In this document: positions 28,113 to 38,052 of the stretch, piece after piece | How positions within the stretch are numbered: position 1 is the first letter of the stretch | How the letters are laid out: every line of letters starts with the position of its first letter | Assembly (NCBI RefSeq): GCF_900104245.1 | Contig: NZ_FMXN01000008.1 | Span: 53,833-117,832 of the forward strand | DNA length: 64,000 bases | Origin: Pseudidiomarina indica | Lineage (GTDB): Bacteria; Pseudomonadota; Gammaproteobacteria; Enterobacterales; Alteromonadaceae | Direction: 5' to 3' | Made by a program: the position numbers and the translations under genes | The notes under the pieces: model-generated | What the model saw: the letters and a program-made list of their open reading frames with translations, nothing else | Told to the model about the DNA's origin: nothing | Databases searched by the model: none

Positions 28113-29792
28113 ATGAAATTTACTCGACTTGATACCAGCCGCACCATTCGTGCCAGCCGCGGCTCACGCTTAACCACAGCGAACTGGCAGATTGAAGCAG
28201 CCAAACGGATGCTGATGAACAACCTTGACGCCGAAGTGGCGGAACACCCCCATGCCTTGGTAGTGTACGGTGGCATTGGTCGTGCCGCCCGCAGTTGGGA
28301 AGCTTATGACAAAATCGTGGCAGTATTGGACCGACTCAAGCCCAACGAAACATTGCTGGTCCAGTCAGGGAAGCCAGTCGGCGTGTTCACCACGCACGAA
28401 GATGCACCCCGAGTACTCATTGCTAACTCAAACCTAGTTCCAGAGTGGGCCACGTGGGAACACTTTAATGAGCTGGACCAAAAAGGGTTGATGATGTACG
28501 GCCAAATGACCGCGGGCTCATGGATTTATATTGGCTCGCAAGGCATCGTACAGGGCACCTACGAAACCTTCGTTTCGGTGGCGCGTCAGCATTTCCAAGG
28601 GGACACCAAAGGCCGTTGGATTTTGACCGGTGGCTTAGGTGGTATGGGTGGAGCTCAGCCGCTGGCAGCGACCATGGCGGGTTACTCCATGTTGGCAGTG
28701 GAAGTGGACGAAACGCGGATCGATTTCCGCTTACGTACACGTTATTTAGATCACAAAGCCACTTCGTTGGATGAGGCATTGCAATTGATCAATCAAGCAA
28801 ATGCCGAAGGCCGTGCTATTTCAGTTGGCCTATTAGGCAACGCAGCGGATGTTTTCAATGAGTTAGTGGAACGAAATATTACGCCCGACGTGGTCACTGA
28901 CCAAACCTCAGCCCATGACCCATTACACGGTTACCTCCCGCAAGGCTGGACGTTGGGCCAGTATCAAGAGCGGCAGCAAAGTGATCCAGAAGGCACCGTC
29001 CAGGCGGCGAAACAATCCATGGCCGTGCAAGTGCGTGCCATGTTGATGTTGCAAGAGCGCGGCGCAGCCACCTTAGACTACGGCAATAACATCCGCCAAA
29101 TGGCGAAAGATGTGGGCGTTGATAATGCGTTTGATTTCCCGGGGTTTGTGCCGGCCTATATTCGTCCCTTATTCTGTGAAGGAATCGGCCCCTTCCGTTG
29201 GGTCGCTTTATCAGGGGATCCCGAAGATATTTATAAAACAGACGCCAAAGTCAAAGAATTGATCCCAGATAATCCGCATTTGCATAACTGGCTCGATATG
29301 GCCCGTGAGCGAATTAGCTTCCAAGGGTTACCCGCACGGATTTGCTGGATTGGTTTAAAGGATCGGGCACGAATTGCCCTAGCGTTTAACGAAATGGTGC
29401 GTAACGGGGAGCTTTCAGCTCCAATTGTGATTGGCCGTGACCATTTGGATTCCGGTTCGGTAGCAAGCCCTAACCGCGAAACTGAAAGCATGCTGGATGG
29501 CTCAGATGCCGTATCCGACTGGCCATTGTTGAATGCGCTGTTAAACACTGCCAGCGGGGCAACCTGGGTCAGCTTGCACCACGGGGGCGGCGTGGGCATG
29601 GGGTATTCGCAACATGCCGGCGTGGTGATCGTGGCCGATGGCAGCGAGGCCGCGGCGCAGCGATTAGGCCGTGTGCTGTGGAATGACCCTGCGACTGGTG
29701 TGATGCGTCACGCTGATGCGGGCTATGAAATTGCACAACAATGCGCCCGTGAACAAGGGCTCGATTTACCGATGTTGGAGAAGCGCTCATGA
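28113..29792 (+). CDS. hutU: Urocanate hydratase
   Basis: NAD-dependent enzyme converting urocanate to imidazolone propionate. The 559 aa protein has [19 protein letters not shown] at about 48-66, [13 protein letters not shown] and the NAD-binding [14 protein letters not shown] at about 171-184. The [14 protein letters not shown] segment with the family active-site region follows. Length and motifs match bacterial HutU (about 555-560 aa). Its stop overlaps the hutH start (ATGA). Confidence 0.98.
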   Translation: MKFTRLDTSRTIRASRGSRLTTANWQIEAAKRMLMNNLDAEVAEHPHALVVYGGIGRAARSWEAYDKIVAVLDRLKPNETLLVQSGKPVGVFTTHEDAPRVLIANSNLVPEWATWEHFNELDQKGLMMYGQMTAGSWIYIGSQGIVQGTYETFVSVARQHFQGDTKGRWILTGGLGGMGGAQPLAATMAGYSMLAVEVDETRIDFRLRTRYLDHKATSLDEALQLINQANAEGRAISVGLLGNAADVFNELVERNITPDVVTDQTSAHDPLHGYLPQGWTLGQYQERQQSDPEGTVQAAKQSMAVQVRAMLMLQERGAATLDYGNNIRQMAKDVGVDNAFDFPGFVPAYIRPLFCEGIGPFRWVALSGDPEDIYKTDAKVKELIPDNPHLHNWLDMARERISFQGLPARICWIGLKDRARIALAFNEMVRNGELSAPIVIGRDHLDSGSVASPNRETESMLDGSDAVSDWPLLNALLNTASGATWVSLHHGGGVGMGYSQHAGVVIVADGSEAAAQRLGRVLWNDPATGVMRHADAGYEIAQQCAREQGLDLPMLEKRS

Positions 29793-31330
29793 AACAACTC
29801 TTTACCTTACAGCCCGGTGCGTTGAAGCTGGCTCAATTACGTGAGTGGTGGCAAGCACCACACCAACTTAGTCTGCATGCGGAGGCACATGAGGCAATTC
29901 AACGTTCCTTCCAAACCGTGCATGATGTGTTGGCTGCAGGCAAGGTCGTGTATGGCATAAATACGGGCTTTGGCTTGTTGGCGAATACCCGCATTCCACC
30001 TGAAAAACTGAATGATCTACAACGTCGCATTGTGCTATCCCACGCTGCTGGCACCCAAGAATTGATGCCAGATACCGTGGTTCGGCTCATGCTGTTATTA
30101 AAAATCAACTCGCTCAGCCGTGGTTATTCAGGGGTGCGGCCGGAAGTGATTCAAGCATTGGTGGAGTTGCTAAACCATGAGGTTTATCCCTGTGTTCCGA
30201 GCAAAGGCTCAGTCGGTGCCTCAGGTGACTTAGCGCCGTTGGCACATTTGGTCCTACCGTTGCTTGGGGAAGGCACGGTCCGGATTCAAGGAGCCATTTA
30301 TCCAGCGGTGGAAGGGCTTGCTAAAGTTGGTTTAAAACCGATTGGAACCCTTGCTCCGAAAGAAGGGCTGGCGTTATTAAATGGCACCCAAGCATCGACT
30401 GCCTTGGCACTCCATGGCTTATTCCAGATTGAACGGGTATTCCACGCGGCCTTGGTCACTGGCGCTATGGCGGTGGAAGCTGCGATGGGCTCACGGGCAC
30501 CATTTGATGCACGGATTCATGCAGTGCGTGGTCAGCCAGGTCAAATTGCTGTGGCTGAGAGCTTCCGTCAATTGCTTGGCGAGCAGTCGGAAATCGGCGT
30601 TGCGCATGAAAATTGTGAAAAAGTTCAGGACCCTTACTCGCTGCGGTGTCAGCCGCAAGTCATGGGAGCGGTGTTTGATCAAATGCAGCACGCCAGTGCC
30701 ATTCTGGTACGTGAAGCCAATGGGGTCACGGACAACCCGTTAGTCTTTAGCGATAACGGCGATATTATTTCAGGCGGGAACTTCCACGCTGAGCCAGTGG
30801 CGATGGCAGCGGATATTCTTGCCATTGCCGCCAGTGAAATTGGTGCTTTGTCGGAACGTCGGAGTGCGTTATTGATTGACCATCACTTGAGCAACTTGCC
30901 TCCATTCTTGGTGAATGATGGCGGCGTGAACTCAGGCTTTATGCTGGCGCAGGTAACGGCAGCAGCGTTGGCATCAGAGAACAAAACGCTGGCACATCCC
31001 GCCTCGGTTGATAGCATGCCAACCTCAGCCAACCAGGAAGATCATGTGTCCATGGCAACCTTTGCCGCACGTCGACTGACCGATATTGCCAAAAATATCC
31101 GTGATATTGTTGCCATCGAGTTGTTGGAAGCCGCGCAAGGGGTGGATTTCAGACGTCCGTTACGGTCTTCTGAAGCCGTTGAAATGGCGCACGAGCGGGT
31201 GCGGTCATTGGTCCCGTTTTACGATCAGGATCGCTATTTTGCGCCAGATATTGAAGCCATTGCTGGCTTGATTGAGCAAGGAAAGCTGAGTGACTTAGTG
31301 CGAGAGGGAGCGCTGTTAGAGGACGCTTAA
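29789..31330 (+). CDS. hutH: Histidine ammonia-lyase
   Basis: Removes ammonia from histidine to give urocanate, the inducer of the hut genes. The 513 aa protein carries [15 protein letters not shown], whose A144-S145-G146 forms the MIO electrophile, plus [13 protein letters not shown] near residue 53 and [13 protein letters not shown]. It belongs to the fumarase/aspartase-like superfamily. Its last codons and TAA lie in a perfect 22-bp palindrome shared with the convergent DksA-like gene. Confidence 0.98.
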   Translation: MKQLFTLQPGALKLAQLREWWQAPHQLSLHAEAHEAIQRSFQTVHDVLAAGKVVYGINTGFGLLANTRIPPEKLNDLQRRIVLSHAAGTQELMPDTVVRLMLLLKINSLSRGYSGVRPEVIQALVELLNHEVYPCVPSKGSVGASGDLAPLAHLVLPLLGEGTVRIQGAIYPAVEGLAKVGLKPIGTLAPKEGLALLNGTQASTALALHGLFQIERVFHAALVTGAMAVEAAMGSRAPFDARIHAVRGQPGQIAVAESFRQLLGEQSEIGVAHENCEKVQDPYSLRCQPQVMGAVFDQMQHASAILVREANGVTDNPLVFSDNGDIISGGNFHAEPVAMAADILAIAASEIGALSERRSALLIDHHLSNLPPFLVNDGGVNSGFMLAQVTAAALASENKTLAHPASVDSMPTSANQEDHVSMATFAARRLTDIAKNIRDIVAIELLEAAQGVDFRRPLRSSEAVEMAHERVRSLVPFYDQDRYFAPDIEAIAGLIEQGKLSDLVREGALLEDA

Positions 31331-31339
31331 GCGTCCTCT
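31318..31339. terminator. Perfect palindrome containing both stop codons of convergent genes
   Basis: A 22-bp perfect palindrome with arm AGAGGACGC and centre TTAA. hutH ends within it on the plus strand and the DksA-like gene ends within it on the minus strand, overlapping by 4 bases. No T-tract follows on either side. It can fold in either transcript and probably limits read-through or protects 3' ends. Confidence 0.55.
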
Positions 31340-31572
31340 TCATCTTGCAGGGCTTCGCAATCCACACAAAGTGCGACATCTGGTTTTGCGGCTAAGCGAG
31401 CTGCCGAAATCTCATCACCACATTCAACGCAATAGCCGTATTCGCCTTCACGCATCCGCTGTAACGCAGCGGCCGCGCTTTCTGCTTGGCGAGTATTGGG
31501 CTGTTCATTGACAACAGTTTCTAATTTGCTCCGAATACGTAACAACTGCTGGGCAGATAAATTATCACTCAT
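31327..31572 (-). CDS. TraR/DksA-type zinc-finger protein
   Basis: An 81 aa protein with a C4 zinc finger, C48-V-E-C51 and C69-V-D-C72, and a short N-terminal helix in place of the long DksA coiled coil. The family acts through the secondary channel of RNA polymerase, but the short form lacks the acidic coiled-coil tip as far as can be seen, so its activity is uncertain. ATG at 31572 is chosen because AGAAGGAC precedes it and the upstream extension lies in the preceding gene. It follows the GNAT-hotdog gene with a 1-base gap. Confidence 0.85.
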   Translation of the reverse strand: MSDNLSAQQLLRIRSKLETVVNEQPNTRQAESAAAALQRMREGEYGYCVECGDEISAARLAAKPDVALCVDCEALQDEEDA

Positions 31573-31573
31573 G

Positions 31574-32491
31574 TTAACGTCCTTCTGATTTTCTATTCTT
31601 GGCCAATACGACGAATTGTCCGGTAAATTCTGCCACCGGGGTGTCATGGTCCAATACTTGAGACTTCAATAGTACGCGTGCATTTTTTCCGAGGGTGAGC
31701 GTTGAAAGATCACCGTTCATTGAAGAGAGTCGGGAAATAGCACGAGGTTCTTGGCTAACAGGTTTATGGTACTGAATTTGGCCGTCTGCGAGCACCACAT
31801 CACCTTGTAGCTGTCGTTCCCGCAATTGTAAATGCAATAGCCCCCAGCACGTCAAGGTGGCGAGCGAATAAATGCTGCCAGCAAACATGGTGCCATGCAC
31901 GTTAATGTTGCGTGCCAAACTTGCGGACGTTTCAAACTCCCGCCCAGTATATTGCTCAATGGTAATCCCCATGCTTTTTGAAATGGGAATTTCAGTGTGC
32001 CACGTCTGTTGTAGTTCGAGGCACCAATCCGGACGATAAATAATGCGGTTATGGGGAGTCAACACTTTCCGCAAGTGATGTTCCGCTTGTGGGTTTTGTA
32101 CGGTATCCGCTTCTTCCATGATGTCGTACCCACATTTAAGATAAAAACCTAAGGTATTATCGCGGCAATTAATGACAATATGCTTGGCACCCTCGGCACG
32201 AGCAAGTGTTTCGAGGGCATGCACAATGGATACCCCGTGCCCTTCGCCTCGATGCTCTGGCGCTGAGGCCATAAAGCGAATTTGCGCTTCTTCGGGGGTA
32301 TTAAAATGCAGGCGTCCAATGGCGATAACAGCACCCGCTGCATTGACCACCATGCGATGGTACCCTACCTGATCATACTCGTCTTGCTCGGAGCCGCGTG
32401 GCCGCTGGAATGGCTGGCGCAGCACCCGCCAACGCAGATCGTAGTAGGCTTCTAGTTGCTCAGGGGTGGTCGGAGTGATCACACGAGACAT
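31574..32491 (-). CDS. GNAT acetyltransferase-hotdog thioesterase fusion (YiiD-like)
   Basis: A 305 aa two-domain protein. Residues about 1-140 are a GNAT domain with LRWRVLRQPFQRPRGSE and the acetyl-CoA region PEHRGEGHGVSIV. Residues about 155-300 are a hotdog-fold thioesterase-like domain (NVHGTMFAGSIYSLATLTCWGLL). The same architecture is found in E. coli YiiD (FabY), which can start fatty acid synthesis in fabH mutants; whether this protein does so cannot be told from sequence. It sits between dtd and the DksA-like gene; dtd-yiiD linkage is conserved in gammaproteobacteria. Confidence 0.88.
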   Translation of the reverse strand: MSRVITPTTPEQLEAYYDLRWRVLRQPFQRPRGSEQDEYDQVGYHRMVVNAAGAVIAIGRLHFNTPEEAQIRFMASAPEHRGEGHGVSIVHALETLARAEGAKHIVINCRDNTLGFYLKCGYDIMEEADTVQNPQAEHHLRKVLTPHNRIIYRPDWCLELQQTWHTEIPISKSMGITIEQYTGREFETSASLARNINVHGTMFAGSIYSLATLTCWGLLHLQLRERQLQGDVVLADGQIQYHKPVSQEPRAISRLSSMNGDLSTLTLGKNARVLLKSQVLDHDTPVAEFTGQFVVLAKNRKSEGR

Positions 32492-32496
32492 GGCGA

Positions 32497-32949
32497 TTAT
32501 CCTTCCGAATGATTCGTTTGCAGCATAAAGGTCACCGGTCCATCGTTGATCAAGGCGACCTGCATATCGGCGCCAAATTCACCGGTGGCCACCGGAATTC
32601 CCAATTGCTCCAAGTGGGCAACAAAAGCCAAGTAGAGCGCGTTCGCCTGTGAGGGCGGTGCAGCGGTGGAAAAACTCGGGCGGCGACCTGATTGGGTGTC
32701 GGCCGCTAAGGTAAATTGTGGCACCACTAAAATTTGCCCGGCGATATCGCTCACGCACAGGTTCATTTTATCGTTCGCATCGCTAAACATGCGAAACTTC
32801 GCCACTTTATTGGCTAAGGTAACAGCCTGTTCAGAGGTATCGGCGAATTCAACGCCTAACAACACCAACATGCCTTGTTTGATTTCACCGATGATGTCAC
32901 CGGCAACGGTGACTGATGCTTCCGTTACCCGTTGCACTAATGCTTTCAT
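32497..32949 (-). CDS. dtd: D-aminoacyl-tRNA deacylase
   Basis: Removes D-amino acids (and glycine from mischarged tRNA-Ala) in the cytoplasm. The 150 aa protein starts MKALVQRVTEASVTV and contains both active-site motifs: VPQFTLAADT (the SQFTL-type motif, here with Pro before Gln) at about 77-86, and the Gly-cisPro motif NDGPVTFML near the C-terminus. The Pro for Ser substitution before QFTL is also seen in other Dtd proteins. It overlaps the preceding yihY-family gene by 4 bases. Confidence 0.96.
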   Translation of the reverse strand: MKALVQRVTEASVTVAGDIIGEIKQGMLVLLGVEFADTSEQAVTLANKVAKFRMFSDANDKMNLCVSDIAGQILVVPQFTLAADTQSGRRPSFSTAAPPSQANALYLAFVAHLEQLGIPVATGEFGADMQVALINDGPVTFMLQTNHSEG

Positions 32950-33842
32950 TCGTTTCCTTCCAGTATTCTTGAGTTATCGTTCGAGGGTGGTTGGAAAAAC
33001 TCCTCAATACTCGCCGTAAGTTCGGCACCCAATAGCACAATGTTCCATGACACGAAAATCCAGACCAAGAGAATTGGAATGGCAGCTAAAGCACCATAGA
33101 TGGCTTGATAGCTGGGGAAGGCAGTAATATAGGCAGCGAAGATACTCTTACTCAATTCAAACAGAATGGCTGCTAATAACGCACCCCAAAAAGCGTGTCG
33201 GGCGCGCACTATACGGTTTGGCATGACAATGTACAAGAGCATAAAGGCAACTAATGAGGTTGCCAGTGGTACAAAGCTTAATAAGGTGGTGCGAACCCCG
33301 GACACATAGACTTCTGCAACGGCCGTCAAAGAAATCAGATAAGAAGTCACTGCCATACCCGAGCCCATCAAAATGGGGCCAAGGGTTAGAATCATCCAGT
33401 AAACCGATAGCGCGACGACTAAGCGCCGCTTGTTATGATTCCGCCAGATACGATTCATGGTGGCATCCACCGTGCTAATCAGATTAACGGCGACCACAAT
33501 GACAAAGACTACCCCGATGGTTGTCATTTTGGACACGTTGGTCATAAACTGATTGAGATAACTGCTGATAACTTCGCCCGATGCTGGCATGAGATTGGCG
33601 AAGAGCAGCCGCTCCAGCTCCTCTTTCAGCTGCTCGAACATGGGAAAAGCAGAAAAAATGGAAAACATAACCACCATCAGCGGCACCAATGCCAGCATGC
33701 TGACGAATGTCAGATGCCCCGCGACGATGGTGACGCGATCATCCAAGCAGCGTTTGACGAAATACACCAAAAAGCGCCAAGCGATTCGCCCTCGCTGCTG
33801 CAAGAAGGTTAATGCATTGCGCGCTGAATTAGACTGAGACAT
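32946..33842 (-). CDS. yihY: YihY/UPF0761 family inner-membrane protein
   Basis: A 298 aa membrane protein with six predicted transmembrane segments, starting after FLVYFVKRCLDDRVTIVAG, where LTFVSMLALVPLMVVMFSIF is the first. Conserved ISTVDATMNRIWRN and the C-terminal PILLVWIFVSWNIVLLGAELTA are family signatures. It was once called RNase BN in error; its function is unknown. The yihY-dtd-yiiD order is the same as in E. coli. Confidence 0.93.
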   Translation of the reverse strand: MSQSNSARNALTFLQQRGRIAWRFLVYFVKRCLDDRVTIVAGHLTFVSMLALVPLMVVMFSIFSAFPMFEQLKEELERLLFANLMPASGEVISSYLNQFMTNVSKMTTIGVVFVIVVAVNLISTVDATMNRIWRNHNKRRLVVALSVYWMILTLGPILMGSGMAVTSYLISLTAVAEVYVSGVRTTLLSFVPLATSLVAFMLLYIVMPNRIVRARHAFWGALLAAILFELSKSIFAAYITAFPSYQAIYGALAAIPILLVWIFVSWNIVLLGAELTASIEEFFQPPSNDNSRILEGNE

Positions 33843-33967
33843 TGCCTACTCTTAAATCGATCATGGTGCCCCTAACATACCTTGTTCTTTGTCAATCGCC
33901 AATGGTCAAGTGGGATTCTTCATAGTAGGCTATACTGACTATTCTCTCGAGGACACAAGGAGCTGTT

Positions 33968-34612
33968 ATGCGCGTGTTGAGTCAAGTAATCATGGTTGTG
34001 ATGGTGGCGGTATCGCTGGTTGGATGCCAAAGTGCTTATTACGGCACCATGGAAAAGTTTGGGATTCATAAACGCGATATTTTAGTGGATCGGGTGGATG
34101 ACGCTCGCGATGCTCAAAGCGATGCCCAAGAGGAATTTAAATCTGCGCTACAGCGGCTGGATGAATTGCTGAAGTTTGATGGCGGTGACCTCGAAAAACG
34201 CTACCAAGCGCTCAATGATGATTATGAGCGGAGTAAAGCGGCCGCCGAGCGGGTGAACTCGCGCATTAAAGCCGTCGATAACGTGGCTCAAGCATTATTT
34301 GATGAGTGGCAAGATGAACTTGGCTTATACAGCAATGCCAGCATGCGCAGTGAGAGCGAGCGCTCACTACGAGAAACTGAGCGTCACTACAAAAGTTTAC
34401 TGCAAAGCATGGAACGTGCAGCTGGAACCATGGAACCCGTGCTCGAAAAATTGCACGATAATGTGCTGTATTTGAAGCATAACTTGAATGCGAAAGCGAT
34501 TGACGCAATTCGGGGTGAATATCGCGTGCTCCGTGCTGATGTGGAAGTGCTAATTCGTGAGATGGAAGCGGCAATCGAAGCATCTAACGCATTTATTGAT
34601 GCCATGCGTTAA
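33968..34612 (+). CDS. DUF2959 lipoprotein, coiled-coil
   Basis: A 214 aa predicted lipoprotein: signal peptide with lipobox LVGC (Cys20). An almost entirely helical, charged mature region follows with heptad patterns (about 35-85 and 105-205). The YYGTMEKFGIHKRDILVDRVDDAR motif after the lipobox is typical of the DUF2959 family of marine gammaproteobacteria. No enzymatic motif is visible. An envelope structural or binding role is possible, but the function is unknown. It is convergent with the TetR gene. Confidence 0.85.
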   Translation: MRVLSQVIMVVMVAVSLVGCQSAYYGTMEKFGIHKRDILVDRVDDARDAQSDAQEEFKSALQRLDELLKFDGGDLEKRYQALNDDYERSKAAAERVNSRIKAVDNVAQALFDEWQDELGLYSNASMRSESERSLRETERHYKSLLQSMERAAGTMEPVLEKLHDNVLYLKHNLNAKAIDAIRGEYRVLRADVEVLIREMEAAIEASNAFIDAMR

Positions 34613-34624
34613 TTGGAGAACGGC

Positions 34625-35248
34625 TTATGCACTTTGCTTCATGAGCCCATTAAAATAGGTATCGATGGCTTGCTTGGCTGTTTGGCCTAAGTTGAAACAG
34701 CTTGGGTCAAGCAGCCAGTTATACATAAGCCCATCTACTAAGCTAAATAACCCCAAAATAACGCCTTGTGAGTTTAACGAGGCGTCAATTAAGCCTTGCT
34801 CTTTCGCTCTTTCAACCAACCAACCTGATTCTGCAACACAGGCATTGCGCCCATCAAGGTGGCGCTGATGAATGGGTAAGGCATCATCAACGTATTCACA
34901 TTTATGCAAGAGAATGGTGATTAATGCTTGCGTGTGTGGATCTTGCTGGACCTGCTCAATAATGTTCAAACACCGTGCTCGGAGCATGGCCAGCGGGTTG
35001 TCATTATGAGTTTTTTCCAACTCTTCCAACATATCATCCACGGGCAAGCGGACCCGCTCCATGAGTGCTTCAATGAGGGCGAGTTTATTTTCAAAATGAT
35101 GATAAATAGCCCCGCGAGTGACCCCCGCTGCCTCGGCTACTTGATTCATGGATGTTCTGGAAACTCCTTTCTCACTAAATAAACGCTCCGCAGCGTCCAG
35201 TAAATCTGAACGTGTCGTTAATGCATCTTCTTTGGTACGACGAGCCAC
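34625..35248 (-). CDS. TetR-family regulator, AcrR/TtgR type
   Basis: A 207 aa repressor with an N-terminal helix-turn-helix (MARRTKEDALTTRSDLLDAA, VTRGAIYHHFENKLALI at about 43-59) and an AcrR-like C-terminal drug-binding domain (LITILLHKCEYVDDALPI). The start is GTG, preceded by GGAGAAG. It carries the MARRTKE-type start of multidrug-pump repressors, yet no pump gene is adjacent; the divergent gene is a hemolysin III protein. A palindrome resembling the AcrR operator lies in its promoter, so it is probably autoregulated. Confidence 0.88.
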   Translation of the reverse strand: MARRTKEDALTTRSDLLDAAERLFSEKGVSRTSMNQVAEAAGVTRGAIYHHFENKLALIEALMERVRLPVDDMLEELEKTHNDNPLAMLRARCLNIIEQVQQDPHTQALITILLHKCEYVDDALPIHQRHLDGRNACVAESGWLVERAKEQGLIDASLNSQGVILGLFSLVDGLMYNWLLDPSCFNLGQTAKQAIDTYFNGLMKQSA

Positions 35249-35291
35249 AGCACACTTCTCCTATTACAAGTGACGGCATTATAACCGAAAT

Positions 35292-35319
35292 CATATAAAC
35301 ATGCATGCATGTATGTAAA
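35292..35319 (-). promoter_or_regulatory. AcrR-like operator in the tetR promoter
   Basis: ACATGCATGCATGT at 35299-35312 is a perfect 14-bp palindrome. The surrounding 24 bases (35294-35317) match the known AcrR operator at about 18 of 24 positions. On the minus strand, TTTACA (35319-35314) and TATATG (35297-35292) are 16 bases apart, so the palindrome fills the spacer of a probable tetR promoter. Confidence 0.7.
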
Positions 35320-35423
35320 ATGATTGAGCCTAGAGTGATCGAACAGTGATATGCTAAGTGTATGAATACAGTTTAGGAATACATGGTGCAGCGACGTGAT
35401 AATAAATAACGGAAAAGGAACCC

Positions 35424-36080
35424 ATGAATACAATTCGAAGTAGTAAAGCTTATACGGTGGCCGAGGAAGTGGCCCACGCCCTGACTCATGGTTTGGGCGC
35501 GGTGGCATCGGTGGTGGCGTTAGTCATGATGCTTATTTGGGCGGTGTCCTACGGTGATTTATTCCATGTTGCCAGTGCGATTATTTATGGCTCAAGTTTG
35601 ATTTTGTTGTACTTGGCTTCCACTCTTTATCACGCATTTCCCTGGCCCCGCATCAAAGCATTTTTCCAACAACTCGACCATGCGGCTATCTATGTATTGA
35701 TTGCGGGTACCTACACTCCCTTTGCACTGGTCAATTTGCGCGGCGACTGGGGGTGGACGTTGCTCATTGTGGTGTGGAGCATCGCAGTGCTTGGTGTGAT
35801 TTTGGAATTAGCCATGCGGGAACGGAAACGATGGTTATCCATTAGCTTGTATTTAGGGCTGGGGTGGATGGCGCTTGCAGTGATTAAACCGATGTTGGCT
35901 AACGTTGATGCCGGGGGACTCTGGTTATTGTTGGCGGGCGGCTTAGCCTACACCTTTGGAGTGATTTTTTACGTCTGGAAATCGCTGCGTTTTCATCACG
36001 CTATTTGGCATGTTTTTGTACTGATTGGGAGTGCTTTGCACTTCTTTTCAATCTTTTATTATGTGATGCCTCACCCGTAG
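35424..36080 (+). CDS. Hemolysin III/YqfA family membrane protein
   Basis: A 218 aa protein with seven predicted transmembrane helices of the PAQR/hemolysin III superfamily. Conserved motifs are EEVAHALTHGLGAV (about 14-27), STLYHAFP, QLDHAAIYVLIAGTYTPF and the C-terminal FHHAIWHVFVLIGSALHFF, which supply the metal-binding His residues. True haemolytic activity is doubtful in this family; relatives affect membrane lipid composition. It is divergent from the TetR regulator and could be one of its targets. Confidence 0.9.
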   Translation: MNTIRSSKAYTVAEEVAHALTHGLGAVASVVALVMMLIWAVSYGDLFHVASAIIYGSSLILLYLASTLYHAFPWPRIKAFFQQLDHAAIYVLIAGTYTPFALVNLRGDWGWTLLIVVWSIAVLGVILELAMRERKRWLSISLYLGLGWMALAVIKPMLANVDAGGLWLLLAGGLAYTFGVIFYVWKSLRFHHAIWHVFVLIGSALHFFSIFYYVMPHP

Positions 36081-36104
36081 CAGAAGTTCTCCGCAACGGG
36101 TGAG
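36070..36104. terminator. Hairpin at the end of the hemolysin III gene
   Basis: CTCACCCGT (36070-36078) pairs perfectly with ACGGGTGAG (36096-36104) across a 17-base loop. It overlaps the last codons of the hemolysin III gene and precedes the convergent typA end at 36119. No T-tract is seen. Confidence 0.4.
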
Positions 36105-36118
36105 CACCAAGAACTACA

Positions 36119-37960
36119 TTAGCCTTCGTCTTTTGAACGGCTGGCGCGTTTCCGCTCGTTCTCAGTCAGTAAACGCTTACGGATCCGAATCGATTTTGGT
36201 GTGATTTCAACTAATTCATCATCATCGATAAACTCAAGCGCTTGCTCCAATGACATCCGAATAGGAGGTGTCAGCAACAAGGCCTCGTCACTTCCTGCCG
36301 CACGAATGTTAGTCAACTGCTTCCCTTTCAAACAGTTCACCGTAAGGTCATTCGACCGGCTATGAATACCAATGACCATGCCTTCGTATACTTCATCCGC
36401 ATGACCAATCATGAGGCGGCCACGCTCTTGCAAGTTGAAGAGTGCGTAAGCTAACGCCTTACCTTGAGCATTGGAAATGAGTACGCCGTTATTGCGCTGA
36501 CCAATGTTACCGCCTTTGTACGGGCCGTAGTGGTCAAAGCTGTGGTACATCAAGCCTGTGCCTGAGGATAAGGTCATGAACTCAGTTTGGAAACCAATTA
36601 AGCCGCGGCTTGGAATAACAAAATCAATGCGCACTCGGCCTTTACCGTCGGGGGTCATGTTCGACATTTCAGCTTTCCGTAACCCCAGTTTTTCCATAAT
36701 GGGGCCTTGGTGTTGCTCTTCGATATCGATGGTGAGGTTTTCGTACGGTTCCTCTTTAACGCCATCCACTTCACGCAGAATTACTTCTGGACGTGATACC
36801 GCTAACTCGAACCCTTCACGACGCATGTTTTCAATCAGTACGCCTAAGTGTAGTTCGCCGCGACCGGAGACGCGGAAGCGATCCGGGTGACCTGTTTCTT
36901 CAACCCGTAACGCAACGTTATGCTTCAGCTCTTGCTGTAAGCGCTCAAGGATTTGGCGTGAGGTGACAAATTTCCCTTCTTTTCCGGCAAACGGAGAGGT
37001 GTTTACTTGGAAGGTCATGGTCACTGTTGGCTCGTCAACGGATAACGGTGGTAATGCTTCCACCGCACCGGCGGCACACACTGTGTCCGAAATTTTTAGC
37101 TCACCCAATCCAGTAATAGCAATAATATCCCCGGCACTGGCAGTTTCAGTTTCGATCCGTTCCAAGCCTAAATAGCCATAGATTTGACCCACTTTGCCGT
37201 TGCGTTGTTGGCCATCGACGCCAACCACAGTGACCGCTTGGTTCAATTTAACCGAGCCACGTTTGATACGGCCGATGCCGATAATTCCTACATAGCTGGA
37301 GTAGTCCAGCTGAGAAATTTGCATCTGTAATGGACCATCGCGGTCGGCATCAGGAGACGATACCTTGTCGATAATGGTCTCAAACAGCGCATCAAGGTTA
37401 TCGGTGACTTCATTGTAGTCGTAGGTGGCCCAGCCGTTCAGTGCGGATGCATAGACAATTGGGAAATCAAGTTGCTCATCGGTGGCGCCAAGATTGTCGA
37501 ACAAGTCAAACACTTGGTCGATCACCCAATCTGGACGGGCGCCAGGACGGTCAATTTTATTCACCACAACAATGGGTTTTAAGCCATGGGCAAACGCTTT
37601 TTGGGTGACGAAACGAGTTTGCGGCATCGGGCCATCCACTGCGTCAACCACGAGTAACACTGAGTCTGCCATGGAAAGAACGCGCTCAACTTCACCACCA
37701 AAGTCAGCGTGCCCTGGGGTGTCTAGAATATTGATGCGGTAATCTTTGTAATTAACGGCAGTGTTTTTTGCCAAGATAGTGATACCACGTTCTTTCTCAA
37801 GTTCATCTGAGTCCATGACACGGTCTTCAAGGCCTACTCGGCTTTCGAGGGTTCCTGAGTTCTTTAACAGGGAATCTACGAGAGTGGTTTTGCCATGGTC
37901 TACGTGCGCAATGATCGCAATATTGCGCAGCTTGGAAAGTTCAGTCGCTTGGATAGTCAT
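36119..37960 (-). CDS. typA: Ribosome-binding GTPase TypA/BipA
   Basis: Translational GTPase that acts in 50S assembly and stress responses. The 613 aa protein starts [28 protein letters not shown], with G1 AHVDHGKT at about 18-25, G2 [11 protein letters not shown]3 [12 protein letters not shown] and G4 NKIDRPGA. The C-terminal BipA-specific domain ([13 protein letters not shown]) follows. An earlier in-frame ATG (38026) would add a non-conserved 22 residues, so 37960 is used. It lies downstream of the CNNM gene on the same strand after 92 bases. Confidence 0.96.
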   Translation of the reverse strand: MTIQATELSKLRNIAIIAHVDHGKTTLVDSLLKNSGTLESRVGLEDRVMDSDELEKERGITILAKNTAVNYKDYRINILDTPGHADFGGEVERVLSMADSVLLVVDAVDGPMPQTRFVTQKAFAHGLKPIVVVNKIDRPGARPDWVIDQVFDLFDNLGATDEQLDFPIVYASALNGWATYDYNEVTDNLDALFETIIDKVSSPDADRDGPLQMQISQLDYSSYVGIIGIGRIKRGSVKLNQAVTVVGVDGQQRNGKVGQIYGYLGLERIETETASAGDIIAITGLGELKISDTVCAAGAVEALPPLSVDEPTVTMTFQVNTSPFAGKEGKFVTSRQILERLQQELKHNVALRVEETGHPDRFRVSGRGELHLGVLIENMRREGFELAVSRPEVILREVDGVKEEPYENLTIDIEEQHQGPIMEKLGLRKAEMSNMTPDGKGRVRIDFVIPSRGLIGFQTEFMTLSSGTGLMYHSFDHYGPYKGGNIGQRNNGVLISNAQGKALAYALFNLQERGRLMIGHADEVYEGMVIGIHSRSNDLTVNCLKGKQLTNIRAAGSDEALLLTPPIRMSLEQALEFIDDDELVEITPKSIRIRKRLLTENERKRASRSKDEG

Positions 37961-38052
37961 TAATAAAGCCTGTAACAAACACGAGGGAATGGCGGAATGT
38001 GCCGCCATTGATGAAAATAGCGGCACATTATACGAGTTTTAGGGGTTTTCTG

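Noticed and set aside
29569..29790. Minus-strand open frame at the hutU end
   Set aside because: Antisense to hutU; no conserved features.
31574..31647. Longer start for the DksA-like protein
   Set aside because: The extension overlaps the GNAT-hotdog coding end and lacks a ribosome site; ATG 31572 has a good one.
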